A stretch of DNA of 64,000 nt, taken from Acuticoccus sp051016205 (GTDB taxonomy: Bacteria > Pseudomonadota > Alphaproteobacteria > Rhizobiales > Amorphaceae). Shown piece after piece: positions 1 through 7,985 of this stretch; positions within the stretch are counted from its first letter, which is position 1, and each line of letters begins with the position of its first letter. A program made the translations under genes and the position numbers. Location of the stretch: positions 3,534,001 through 3,598,000 of the forward strand of contig CP136534.1 in NCBI GenBank assembly GCA_051016205.1. The letters are read 5' to 3'. The notes under the pieces were generated by a model. It was not told the origin of the DNA, made no database searches, and saw only the letters and a list, made by a program, of their open reading frames with translations.

Positions 1-354
1 TTCCGCACGCCCACCGGCGGCGGCGGCCCTCAAACGAAAGCCCATTCGCCAACGCGCGCCTTTACCCAAAGCGTCCTTGTGGAGGTGTTGAACCCCAAGG
101 CGGCGCTCTTCTACCTGGCCTTCCTGCCGCAGTTCATCGACACGTCAGGCACGTGGCCCGTGTGGCTCCAGTTCCTTGTTCTGGGCACCATCACCAACCT
201 CATGTTCAGCGCCGCGGACCTCGTCAGCGTCGTGATGGCAAGCGCTCTGGTGGAGCGCCTCAAACACTCATTTCGTGCCCAGAGGATTGTGCGGGGAGTG
301 GGCGGCACCATCCTCATGGGCCTCGGCCTGAAGCTTGCGATGGAGCGCTCTTAG
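1..354 (+). CDS. LysE/RhtB-family exporter, C-terminal part
   Basis: The reading frame is open from the first base of the window, so this is the 3' end of a longer gene. It contains the family hallmark NPKAALFYLAFLPQF, followed by two hydrophobic segments and the typical C-terminal GGTILMGLGLKLA stretch. LysE/RhtB proteins are inner-membrane exporters of amino acids or related metabolites, about 200 residues long. The first 20-odd codons are unusually polar and glycine/proline-rich for this family, so the junction before the NPKAAL motif may not be native. An in-frame GTG lies at 79, but the protein from there would lack half the family's membrane segments. The substrate cannot be told. Confidence 0.75.
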   Translation, partial: FRTPTGGGGPQTKAHSPTRAFTQSVLVEVLNPKAALFYLAFLPQFIDTSGTWPVWLQFLVLGTITNLMFSAADLVSVVMASALVERLKHSFRAQRIVRGVGGTILMGLGLKLAMERS

Positions 355-521
355 AACCGTTCGCGGCCAGATGGAACCATCAGACCGCGTGGGGCGCAGG
401 ATGCTCTAGCACCACCCGCCAGTCGCATAAGATGGATTATGGAACCAAGCCCTGCCGGCATGGCATGAGCCCTTTCCAGATCAGGCCAGCCGGGCTTGCC
501 GATGGCGGTCAGATCCGCCCA

Positions 522-839
522 CTACCGCGGACTGCAAATGAGGCTGAAGTCGTAGGCTGGGTGATCGCCAGCGCCGATTTCCACCGTGGCGGTGGCGCCG
601 GCATAGGCACCGCCACCGCCAACCACGATCGCCGTCATGCCTTCGGTATAGTCCACTGTGTCGTTGGGCCGCTCGTAGATCACCTTGGCCATGACCACGC
701 CGTCGGGCAGAGCATAGTAGAAGTCGCCCACGAACACGTGCTCGCCGTCTTCGCGCGCCTCGGCCAGTGTCGTCACCATGTGGGCACTGGCGACATCGTC
801 GCCGTTGGCGTCATTGAGCGTGCGGTTGAGGATGCGCAC
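522..839 (-). pseudogene. Truncated allene-oxide-cyclase-like barrel protein
   Basis: The 105 residues after a GTG codon read like the C-terminal half of a calycin/allene oxide cyclase-like barrel protein: FVGDFYYALPDG, then AIVVGGGGAYAGATATVEIG near the end. Such proteins usually run to 150-190 residues. Upstream codons stay in frame to about position 908 and continue the fold (IRIDNAPQGDSVGDVRI), but no ATG, GTG or TTG precedes them and a stop follows just before a palindromic element at 926-974. I infer that the 5' end was lost, perhaps by insertion or rearrangement at that element. A short functional protein from the GTG is possible but has no visible ribosome binding site. Family assignment is by sequence feel only. 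Confidence 0.45.
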
Positions 840-925
840 GTCACCGACGCTATCGCCTTGCGGGGCGTTGTCGATCCGAATGGAATCATTCGGTCGAAGA
901 GAAATCGCCCCCTATTCAGACTCTT

Positions 926-974
926 GAGCGGTTTCGTCTTGTTCGTCATGACGCCATTCCAAGCGAAACCGCTC
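926..974. repeat. Palindromic element, 11-bp arms
   Basis: GAGCGGTTTCG at 926-936 is repeated in perfect inverted form at 964-974, with a 27-base loop, and the right arm runs into CTAG. It lies at the broken 5' end of the barrel-protein gene. A second palindrome at 6069-6117 also ends in CTAGAGC, which hints at a dispersed family. The T-poor flanks argue against a simple terminator. Confidence 0.6.
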
Positions 975-1085
975 TAGATCAGTAACCGGCCATGGCTGAT
1001 CTCATCCGATCGTTGCCGAAACACCCTTCAAACACTGACCCGAACCGGCCGTCGGTGAAACAGGATTGACCGGTGAAAGCCAGCG

Positions 1086-1883
1086 TCAACCCGTCAGCAC
1101 CATCATGTCGTAGGCCGGTGTCACGTGGGGTGGCAGGTCTTGGCGCAAGGTCTCGTAGTCGAGGTCTTGGTGGAGGTTGGTGAGGACGCCCTTCTTGGCC
1201 CCCACACGCTCGATCCATTCAAGCGCCTGTTCCACGGTGAAGTGGCTTGAGTGGGCGCGGTAGCGCAAGGCGTCCACCACCCAAACGTCAAGGCCTTCAA
1301 GGTGTGGGAGGCTTTCTGCAGGCAGATCGTTCAGGTCGCTGGAGTAGGCGAACTCGCCCACACGCCAGCCCAGCGACATGATGCGCCCGTGCACCTGGGC
1401 GAATGGCATTAAAGAAAGGGCGCCGCCAGCGCCATCAATGACCACAGGCGTGCCAGGCGTCACCACGTGGGCGTTGAGGATGGGCGGGTAGCCGCGGCTG
1501 ACTTCCGAAAAGCAGTAGGCGAACGCCTCGCGAGCGCGCACGAGAGTCGCCTCATCCATAAAGACATCCACGCGCTTGCGTTGAGACAGGGCGAGCGCAC
1601 GCAGATCGTCGATCCCGTGAATATGGTCGGCGTGGGCATGGGTGTAGACGACGCCGTCCAAAAGCCCGCCGCCTGCAGACAGGAGCTGCTCGCGCAGGTC
1701 GGGCCCGGTGTCCACCAGAACGCGGGTGGCACCGTTTTCGCCCAATTGCTCAATCATAAGGGCGCAGCGGCGGCGGCGGTTCTTAGGGTTTTGAGGATCG
1801 CACGCGCCCCAATTGCCGTCCGCACGCGGCACGCCGCCCGATGAGCCGCAGCCCAAAATCGTGAACCTGAGGCTTTGCGTCAT
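1086..1883 (-). CDS. MBL-fold metallo-hydrolase (PhnP/COG1235 type)
   Basis: A 265-residue metallo-beta-lactamase-fold hydrolase. The metal-binding HxHxDH signature is HAHADH at residues 82-87, and the N-terminus ILGCGSSGGVPR is typical of the COG1235 group, which includes the cyclic phosphodiesterase PhnP. The physiological substrate is unknown. Its ATG overlaps the TGA of the upstream tatD gene by four bases, so the two are co-transcribed and probably translationally coupled. The metG-tatD-MBL order is common in alphaproteobacteria, so this is a housekeeping location. It should be a soluble cytoplasmic enzyme. Confidence 0.9.
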   Translation of the reverse strand: MTQSLRFTILGCGSSGGVPRADGNWGACDPQNPKNRRRRCALMIEQLGENGATRVLVDTGPDLREQLLSAGGGLLDGVVYTHAHADHIHGIDDLRALALSQRKRVDVFMDEATLVRAREAFAYCFSEVSRGYPPILNAHVVTPGTPVVIDGAGGALSLMPFAQVHGRIMSLGWRVGEFAYSSDLNDLPAESLPHLEGLDVWVVDALRYRAHSSHFTVEQALEWIERVGAKKGVLTNLHQDLDYETLRQDLPPHVTPAYDMMVLTG

Positions 1884-2674
1884 TGGGCGGGCGCGGGCGC
1901 GCTCACTTTGTCGAAGAGGCGATAGAAATTGTCCGTGGTGGCCTTGGCAAGGGCGGCAGGTTCCATGCCGATGGCCTCTGCCAGAATCTGCGCGGTGTCC
2001 GCCACGAACGCAGGCTCGTTGCGTTTGCCGCGGTGGGGCTGGGGGGCAAGGTAAGGAGCGTCCGTCTCCACAAGCAGGCGGTCGTGGGGGACGGTCTTGG
2101 CAATCTCTCGCAAGGCCGCCGCACTCTTGAACGTGACGATCCCCGAGAAGGACACGTAAAGGCCCATGGCGAGCCCACGGCGGGCAAGGTCAGGCCCTGA
2201 CGAGAAGCAGTGGAGGACAGCCTTATAGGCCCCCTTCCCCATCTCGTCCTCAAGGATTGCCGCCATATCCTCATCCGCATCCCGGGCGTGGATTACGAGG
2301 GGAAGGCCTGTGATGCGCGCGGCCTCGATGTGGCGGCGCAGGCCCGCCGCTTGATCGGCCCTGGGGGACTTGTCGTAATAGTAGTCGAGCCCCGCCTCGC
2401 CGATGGCCACCACTTTGGGCTCTTTGGCAATGGCGAGGATGTCCTCGATGGGCACGTCCCGTTCTTCGCCGGCATTGTGAGGGTGTGTGCCTATGGAGGC
2501 GAACACATCCTCATGGGCCTCGATGATGGGGCGCAGACGGCCGAATTGGCGCACGCGGGTGGAGATGGCCAAAAACCGCTCCACCCCGCGCTGGCGGGCA
2601 CGGGCGAGGACGTCGGAGAGTTCGCCCTCGAAGTCTGGAAAGTCCAGATGGCAGTGGCTGTCCACAAGGCTCAC
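1880..2674 (-). CDS. TatD-family metal-dependent hydrolase
   Basis: A 264-residue TIM-barrel hydrolase of the TatD/YcfH family, whose members act as 3'-5' DNA exonucleases or deoxyribonucleases. Visible metal ligands are HxH at residues 7-9 (DSHCHLDFPDF), the Glu of GEAGLDYYYD, the His of VIHARDADED, the His of VLHCFSSG and the Asp of LVETDAPYLAP. Length is normal. The start overlaps the end of metG by four bases (ATGA) and the stop overlaps the MBL gene, giving a tightly coupled three-gene unit. The general function is secure. The biological role (DNA repair, RNA processing or D-aminoacyl hydrolysis) is debated for the family. Confidence 0.93.
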   Translation of the reverse strand: MSLVDSHCHLDFPDFEGELSDVLARARQRGVERFLAISTRVRQFGRLRPIIEAHEDVFASIGTHPHNAGEERDVPIEDILAIAKEPKVVAIGEAGLDYYYDKSPRADQAAGLRRHIEAARITGLPLVIHARDADEDMAAILEDEMGKGAYKAVLHCFSSGPDLARRGLAMGLYVSFSGIVTFKSAAALREIAKTVPHDRLLVETDAPYLAPQPHRGKRNEPAFVADTAQILAEAIGMEPAALAKATTDNFYRLFDKVSAPAPAQ

Positions 2675-4215
2675 GCGCCAGCCTCCCGCTCCAACTCAAG
2701 CCGGGGGGTGATGGGCGAGGGGCTGGGGAGCGCCTCCCCTGCCCTTGGCAACTCTGTCAGGTGGGCAAGGGTGCGCGCATCCTCAGGCACAGCGAGGAGC
2801 CCGAGAAGCCGATCAGCCGTTTCCGGCACGAACGGCTGCAAGAGGATGCTGAGCCTGCGCAACACCTCAGCCGTCACGCCAAGCACGGTGGCCATGCGGG
2901 CCGGATCGCTCTTGCGCAGCACCCAGGGCTCTTGGCTGGCAAAGTAGCGGTTCGCCTCCGAGGCCACCTCGAAGATCGCCCCCAGAGCGATGTGGATGGC
3001 TTGGCGGTCCATGGCTTCGCGGCAGCGGTCGGCAAGGTCGGCTGCCGCTTTCAGGAGTGCCTCGTCCTCAGCGGTCAGGGTCTCGATGGCGGGGCGCGCG
3101 GCATCACAATGCTTGGCGATCATGGTCAGCGAGCGTTGCGCCAAGTTACCAAGATCATTGGCCAAATCTGCGTTGACCCGCTGGATGAAGCCTTCAAGCG
3201 AATAGTTGCCGTCCTGGCCGAACGGCACCTCGCGCAACAGGTAGTGGCGCAAGGGGTCGGCGCCAAAGGCCTCCACCAGATCGAACGGGTCGAGCACGTT
3301 GCCGACGCTTTTGGACATCTTCTCGCCCGCGTTAAACAAGAAGCCGTGGCCGAACACGCGTCGCGGTAGCTCAATCCCAGCGCTCATCAGGAAGGCGGGC
3401 CAGTATATGGTGTGGAAACGCACAATGTCCTTGCCGATGACGTGAAGGTCAGCGGGCCAGAACTTTGCAAAGCGCTCGCCATCTTCAGGATAGCCGACGC
3501 TGGTGATGTAGTTGGTGAGGGCATCCACCCACACGTACATCACGTGCGCGGGATCGCCCGGCACAGGCACGCCCCAGTCCAACGAGGTGCGCGAGATGGA
3601 CAGGTCCCGCAACCCGCCGCGCACGAACGAGACCACCTCATTGCGCCGGGTCTCCGGGCCGATGAAGTCCGGGTTCGCCTCATAGTGGGCCAACAGCCGG
3701 TCTTGAAAGGCAGACAGGCGGAAGAAGTAGCTGGGCTCCTCCATCCATGACACGGGGGCGCCTGTGGGGGCGCGCTTGGTGCCGTCCTCGTGGTCGGTGA
3801 GTTCGTTCTCGGTGAAAAACGCCTCGTCGCGGACCGAATACCAGCCGCCATATTGGCCGAGATAAATGTCTCCGGCATTGGCCATGGCCTGCCAGATGGC
3901 CTGGGAGGCTTCCACATGCCGGGCTTCGCGGGTGGCCACGAAGTCGTCCGGCGAGGCGTTCACCGCCGTCACCATCTTCTTGAACAAAGGGGTGTTGCGG
4001 TCGGCAAGGTCAGCGGGGCTGATGCCCTCGGCGGCTGCCGTTTCGACCATTTTCTGGCCGTGCTCATCCGTGCCTGTGCAGAAATGAACGGTGAACCCAT
4101 CAAGGCGCTTGAAGCGCGCGATGGCGTCGGTCGCAATCAACTCGTACGCGTGGCCGATATGGGGCGCACCGTTCGGGTAGGAGATCGCGGTCGTTATGGT
4201 GTAGCGGGGGTTCAT
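2671..4215 (-). CDS. metG: Methionyl-tRNA synthetase
   Basis: A 514-residue class I aminoacyl-tRNA synthetase that charges tRNA-Met. The HIGH motif is exact at residues 19-22 (NGAPHIGHAYE), and KMSKS begins at residue 299 (GEKMSKSVGNVLDP). The protein is of the short type without the C-terminal dimerisation domain and without the zinc-binding Cys clusters of the long type, as is usual in alphaproteobacteria. It is the first gene of the metG-tatD-MBL unit, 45 bases downstream of holB, and probably belongs to the same transcript as tmk and holB. Essential and cytoplasmic. Confidence 0.97.
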   Translation of the reverse strand: MNPRYTITTAISYPNGAPHIGHAYELIATDAIARFKRLDGFTVHFCTGTDEHGQKMVETAAAEGISPADLADRNTPLFKKMVTAVNASPDDFVATREARHVEASQAIWQAMANAGDIYLGQYGGWYSVRDEAFFTENELTDHEDGTKRAPTGAPVSWMEEPSYFFRLSAFQDRLLAHYEANPDFIGPETRRNEVVSFVRGGLRDLSISRTSLDWGVPVPGDPAHVMYVWVDALTNYITSVGYPEDGERFAKFWPADLHVIGKDIVRFHTIYWPAFLMSAGIELPRRVFGHGFLFNAGEKMSKSVGNVLDPFDLVEAFGADPLRHYLLREVPFGQDGNYSLEGFIQRVNADLANDLGNLAQRSLTMIAKHCDAARPAIETLTAEDEALLKAAADLADRCREAMDRQAIHIALGAIFEVASEANRYFASQEPWVLRKSDPARMATVLGVTAEVLRRLSILLQPFVPETADRLLGLLAVPEDARTLAHLTELPRAGEALPSPSPITPRLELEREAGA

Positions 4216-4260
4216 GGGGCCATCCCATCGGTCCCCTCGCCCCCTGTTGTCAAGCGCCGA

Positions 4261-5325
4261 TCAGCGCCTTGACGATCCGCGTTGGGCAAGCCTGTCGGCA
4301 TCGGCAAGGGCCGTGCACAGGGAGAGCACGAACTCCTTGCGGTCAAGGTTCAAGATCTCGACCCCGCGGCGCTCCTTCAGCGCCCCCATGAACACGGCGG
4401 CATAGGCATTGAGCGCTTCGGGCGGCAGCGTTGCGGCCCCTGCCCGTGCGCGCGCGGCAAAGGTGTCGAGGACGAGGTCGACGATGACGGCGAAATTGTC
4501 GTCCCTGCGCTGGGCAGCAAGGTCGGCAAGGGCGTGGTGTTGGCGAAGGTCCTTCATGGCTTCAGGCGTCAAAAGGCGGCGGGCGCGGGCGATCACATCC
4601 GCGCCAGCACCGTCCATGGCAAGGGCGCGGCGCACACTCCCTTCCGCCTCCGTCGCAAGGCCTTTGTTGCGGTCCATGTGGGACAAGACGGCCGCAACGT
4701 CCTCGTCGGTCAAAGGGCGCAAGGTGATGGCGCGGCAGCGTGAGCGCAGCGTCGGCAGCACTTTGCCGGCAATGTGGGCGATGAGGACGAAAAGGGTTTT
4801 GCGCGGCGGCTCCTCCAGGCTTTTCAGGAGCGCGTTGGCAGCGTTGGGGTTGAGGTCGTCCACAGCATCAACGATGACGACGCGCCAGCCCCCCGAAGCT
4901 GCCGTCCCCCCAAGGAACGGAACGACGCGGCGCACCACATCGACGGTCAAATCGGCCTTGTTGCGCTTGGTTTTTTCGTCATAAGGCCGCGTCAGATGGA
5001 GGAGCCCGGGGTGGGTGCCTGCGCCGATCTGGTGGGAGGCGCGATGGTCGGGGTCGCTTTCGAGCTTGGCCGTTACGGGCGTGTCGGTCAGGAGTGTGCG
5101 GGCAAGGCGGAAGGCGAGCGTCGCCTTGCCGATGCCGCGTGGGCCGACCAGCAAAAGCGCCTGGGGGGCTGAGCGCGCGAAAGCTTCTTCGATGAGCGCC
5201 CTCGCCTCGTTGTGGCCCACAATCTCGGCCGCCTCCCGCGGCGGTGAGACACCGTCCAAAAGGTCGGGCTCGGCAGGGGCTGCCACCGCTTCGCTCTTCA
5301 AGGTGCGGGGGGCGCGGGCCATCAC
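4261..5325 (-). CDS. holB: DNA polymerase III delta-prime subunit
   Basis: A 354-residue clamp-loader ATPase-like subunit. The Walker A motif GPRGIGKA is at residues 61-68, the acidic Walker B equivalent is VIVDAVDDL, and the SRC motif (TLRSRCRAI), which supplies the arginine to the neighbouring gamma/tau subunit, is present. The zinc-binding cysteines of the E. coli protein are not visible, as often in alphaproteobacteria. It works in the DnaX-HolA-HolB clamp loader that places the beta sliding clamp on DNA. It sits between tmk and metG on the same strand; the tmk-holB pairing is widely conserved. An alternative start one codon later (second Met) is equally possible. Confidence 0.95.
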   Translation of the reverse strand: MMARAPRTLKSEAVAAPAEPDLLDGVSPPREAAEIVGHNEARALIEEAFARSAPQALLLVGPRGIGKATLAFRLARTLLTDTPVTAKLESDPDHRASHQIGAGTHPGLLHLTRPYDEKTKRNKADLTVDVVRRVVPFLGGTAASGGWRVVIVDAVDDLNPNAANALLKSLEEPPRKTLFVLIAHIAGKVLPTLRSRCRAITLRPLTDEDVAAVLSHMDRNKGLATEAEGSVRRALAMDGAGADVIARARRLLTPEAMKDLRQHHALADLAAQRRDDNFAVIVDLVLDTFAARARAGAATLPPEALNAYAAVFMGALKERRGVEILNLDRKEFVLSLCTALADADRLAQRGSSRR

Positions 5326-5348
5326 TCAGCGCGCCGTCAAGGCGAGGG

Positions 5349-5981
5349 TCATGCGGCGCTTGCCATATCAAGCCGCTCCATCACCTTCGACCAGATGGAG
5401 TCCGCAATTGCATGCTCGTTGGCTGAAGCATCAACGACTGCGCAGCGCTGGGGTTCGCGGGCAGCAATGCGCAAAAACGCTTCGCGTCTGGCACGGTGGA
5501 CGGCAAGATCGTCATTCTCGAACGCGTCGAGGGTGTTGCGGGCGCGGGCCCGTTCCAGACCCGTCTCGGGCGGCACGTCGAGGACGAGGGTGAGATCGGG
5601 GATGAGTTCGCCCACGGCAATCGTCTTCAAAAGGTCCATCATGGCGGGCGAAGCACCTGCCGCACCCTGATAGGCCTCGGTGGAATCGTAAAACCTGTCG
5701 CAGATCACCACGCTGCCGTCGGCAAGGGCGGGTTTGATCACCGTGTCCACATGGTCAGCCCGTGCGGCGGCAAACAGGATCGCCTGTTCCACGCCCGGGA
5801 GATCACGGCCCGCCTCTGTCAAGAGGGCGGCGCGCACCCTTTCAGCCTGGGGAGAGCCACCTGGCTCGCGGGTCAGGACAACGGTGAGACCTTCATCGCG
5901 GAAGCGTTTGGCAAGGCGCTTGGCCTGGGTGGACTTGCCGGCCCCCTCCCCGCCTTCGAAGGTGATGAACAGCCCAGCCAA
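5349..5981 (-). CDS. tmk: Thymidylate kinase
   Basis: dTMP kinase phosphorylates dTMP to dTDP in dTTP synthesis. The P-loop (GGEGAGKST) lies at about residues 10-18, followed by the DR(F/Y) motif (CDRFYDST) and the lid. I chose a TTG start at 5981: it has GAGGGG seven bases upstream and gives 210 residues, the usual length, beginning just before the conserved FITFEGGEGAGKST. The frame stays open to an ATG at 6056, but the extra 25 residues have no counterpart in the family. The gene is followed by holB with 23 bases between them, consistent with one transcript. Cytoplasmic and essential. Confidence 0.93.
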   Translation of the reverse strand: MAGLFITFEGGEGAGKSTQAKRLAKRFRDEGLTVVLTREPGGSPQAERVRAALLTEAGRDLPGVEQAILFAAARADHVDTVIKPALADGSVVICDRFYDSTEAYQGAAGASPAMMDLLKTIAVGELIPDLTLVLDVPPETGLERARARNTLDAFENDDLAVHRARREAFLRIAAREPQRCAVVDASANEHAIADSIWSKVMERLDMASAA

Positions 5982-6312
5982 GTGTGAACGCCCCTCAACC
6001 CATGAAGCGCAACCCGGACCGGTTGAAACAACCTGATCGAGCAAAAAAGCGCTCACTCATTGGCTCCGGCGCATCATCTTGTCGACCTGACGGGTTCAGT
6101 CCGGTCGGATGATGCGCTAGAGCACACCCGCTTTCCAATACCCTGTAGGTCAAGTGGAAAGCGCGCCCGCCCTGTCAACGCTAACCCTTGTTCCACTCGA
6201 TCTGGATCCGATCCAGCGAGGGGCCATGCGCCAGAGTGAGACGCGAGCACGGATCCGTCCGCCCAGCTCGATTCAAACCGAGCCGATTATGCTCCAAGGA
6301 CGTTGGAGAGAC
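5982..6312. other. Intergenic region between rlpA and tmk
   Basis: No convincing gene is seen between the rlpA stop and the tmk TTG start. The stretch holds a palindromic element at 6069-6117, a near-perfect dyad CTGGATC/GATCCAG at 6202-6216 and a weaker GCTCG/CGAGC pair after it. These structures could terminate rlpA transcription, but no T-run follows on the minus strand. A tmk promoter is expected here; I could not place it with confidence. Confidence 0.5.
6069..6117. repeat. Palindromic element with 10-bp arms ending in CTAGAGC
   Basis: GCGCATCATC at 6069-6078 pairs with GATGATGCGC at 6108-6117, and inner CGACC pairs with GGTCG, so a long interrupted stem-loop forms. The right arm is followed by TAGAGC. 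The position between two housekeeping genes and the shared CTAG-bearing end with the element at 926-974 suggest a dispersed extragenic palindrome family rather than a gene-specific site. Confidence 0.6.
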
Positions 6313-7341
6313 CTACTGCGCGGCCGCTGTTCCGCGCAACTCTCCTGCGCCACTGGCGGTGCTGTCGATGGCGGCAAACACATCGTGAGCGCTGGAGACG
6401 CGGCTGTCGCTGGCCTCAACGGCGACCGCTGGGAGGGGCTTGGCGGGCTGGGGAGCGGCTTTCGCAGGGGCTGGCTCTTCCTCAGCATTGAGCGCAATGA
6501 CGGCGTCAATGGCTCCAGACTCCTTGGATGGCGCGGTGGGCTCTGTGTAGGCAACGGCCGTCTGCTCAGGCTCTTGGCGCGGCGGCTCCACAGCCCGCCT
6601 TGAGGCTGTGCGGGTGACGCCAGGAAGCTTGCTTGCAGCGCGCACGGGCTCAGCCTCGGTGGAGGCCAAACGCACTTTCACAGGGGTGTCGGACTGCTCG
6701 TCGGCAGGACGCTCGCCACGGCGGAAAGGGTTCAGTTTGCCGATGGACAAGCCGCCCTCTGACTGGGCGGAGGTGCCATATTTGGCAGCGGCCACGCGGG
6801 TTTCCTTGTCGCCGCCGCCGACCGGTGCGGGGCCCAGATACTCAACACGCACCTTGGCGTGGCCCGCGCTGCGGAAACCGAGCTTGGTGGCGGCGGCCTT
6901 CGACACATCGATGATGCGACCGCGGGTGAAGGGTCCACGGTCATTCACCCGCAAAACGACGGCCTTGCCGGACCGCACGTTGGTCACGCGCACATAGGAG
7001 GGAAGCGGAAGTGTCGGGTGGGCGGCGGTCATGGCGTTCTGGTTGAAACGCTCGCCATTGGCGGTGCGGCGGCCATGGAATTTGGGGCCATACCAGGAGG
7101 CCTTGCCCACCTTGTTATAGCCTTTGTCTTCGCGCGGATGGTACCAGCGGCCACCCACCTTGTAGGGCTTGCCGATCATCTGCCGGCCCACGGCAGCGCT
7201 CTTGGTTTCCTTGGGCGATTCGGACAGGGCAGGCTCGAGCGAGGCAATGGTGCCACTGCATCCTGCAAGGGCCGCGGCACCGAGGGCGACGACGACGCAC
7301 GTGCGCACGTTTTTCCAACCGATCATCAGCAACGCACACAC
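6313..7341 (-). CDS. rlpA: RlpA-family septal-ring lytic transglycosylase lipoprotein
   Basis: A 342-residue lipoprotein with signal peptide and lipobox LAGC (Cys28). The double-psi beta-barrel domain follows at about residues 75-170, with ASWYGPKFHGRRTANGE and the catalytic RVNDRGPF segment. RlpA proteins cleave glycan strands that lack peptides and help daughter-cell separation. The remaining 170 residues are low-complexity Ala/Pro/Glu-rich, and no SPOR domain is visible, unlike many homologues. The exact start is uncertain: GTG at 7341, TTG at 7332 and ATG at 7326 are in frame, and an AAGGGAG site just upstream spaces best with the TTG. It is the gene upstream of tmk on the same strand. 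Confidence 0.9.
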   Translation of the reverse strand: MCALLMIGWKNVRTCVVVALGAAALAGCSGTIASLEPALSESPKETKSAAVGRQMIGKPYKVGGRWYHPREDKGYNKVGKASWYGPKFHGRRTANGERFNQNAMTAAHPTLPLPSYVRVTNVRSGKAVVLRVNDRGPFTRGRIIDVSKAAATKLGFRSAGHAKVRVEYLGPAPVGGGDKETRVAAAKYGTSAQSEGGLSIGKLNPFRRGERPADEQSDTPVKVRLASTEAEPVRAASKLPGVTRTASRRAVEPPRQEPEQTAVAYTEPTAPSKESGAIDAVIALNAEEEPAPAKAAPQPAKPLPAVAVEASDSRVSSAHDVFAAIDSTASGAGELRGTAAAQ

Positions 7342-7456
7342 TCCCTTCGGTGACCGTACGGCAACAGGTGCCGCAAGAAGCTCCTTTGCACGATCACACT
7401 AGGCGGCGAAAGACATCCTGCCCACCGGGTTGCACCCAATTGCTCAACACAAACTT

Positions 7457-7544
7457 AACGCATTGACATTTCTGCAACAGTTCAGCGGGCAGGCATCTGG
7501 CAACAACCACTGCGCACGGGGCAGTACAACGCATTGAAGTTTCT
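7457..7544. promoter_or_regulatory. Direct repeat pair upstream of rlpA
   Basis: AACGCATTGACATTTCT at 7457-7473 recurs as AACGCATTGAAGTTTCT at 7528-7544, with 15 of 17 positions identical and 71 bases between starts. The pair occupies the noncoding stretch between the ridA-like stop and rlpA, which is markedly AT-richer than the surroundings. It may be a tandem operator or part of the rlpA promoter. No known regulator motif is recognised. Confidence 0.4.
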
Positions 7545-7556
7545 AAAGTGTTTGCG

Positions 7557-7952
7557 TCAGTTGCCGCAGCCGATCACCGCCGTTGCTGAGATCTCAAGCT
7601 TAATGTCGGGAAACGGGAAGCCGACGACCACGGCCGTACTTGTGGGGGCAATGGGGCCGAAGGCCGCTTTCAGTGACGGGCCGATCTCTTCGAACACGTC
7701 CGCGCCTGTGACGTAGATGACGAGCTGCACCACGTCTTCAAGCCGTGCCCCTGCCATGGCCAGACCACGGGTGAGGTTGGCAACGATCTGGTCGAACTGG
7801 TCGGTCGCCGCCGTGGGGATGCCGCCTTTGTCATAGTCGAGGCCGACGGTGCCGGACACATAGACCGTCTCGCCCACCTTCACCGCGCGGGAGTAGCCGT
7901 AGGTATGCTCGAAATGGGAGCCGGTGGAGAAGTTTTCGCGCTTGTGGGCCAT
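7557..7952 (-). CDS. Rid-family (YjgF/YER057c/UK114) protein
   Basis: A 131-residue Rid-family trimer subunit. Family members hydrolyse reactive enamines and imines that arise from PLP enzymes, releasing ammonia and a keto acid. The N-terminal SRAVKVGETVYVSGTVG segment and the C-terminal IKLEISATAVIG strand are typical. The arginine that binds the carboxylate in RidA (in the VARLP motif) is not conserved: this protein has VVGFPFPDIKLE, so it belongs to a different Rid subgroup. It ends the minus-strand unit headed by the acyl-CoA ligase and lies 33 bases after a threonine-dehydratase-like gene, which would produce exactly such an enamine. Cytoplasmic. Confidence 0.88.
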   Translation of the reverse strand: MAHKRENFSTGSHFEHTYGYSRAVKVGETVYVSGTVGLDYDKGGIPTAATDQFDQIVANLTRGLAMAGARLEDVVQLVIYVTGADVFEEIGPSLKAAFGPIAPTSTAVVVGFPFPDIKLEISATAVIGCGN

Positions 7953-7985
7953 CGGCCGTTCCTTTCAGTGGGGCGTGGGGGTCGC

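Noticed and set aside
153..977. Long plus-strand frame across the LysE gene end and the barrel-protein remnant
   Set aside because: It overlaps the real LysE frame and is antisense to the barrel protein; composition is that of a GC-rich shadow frame.
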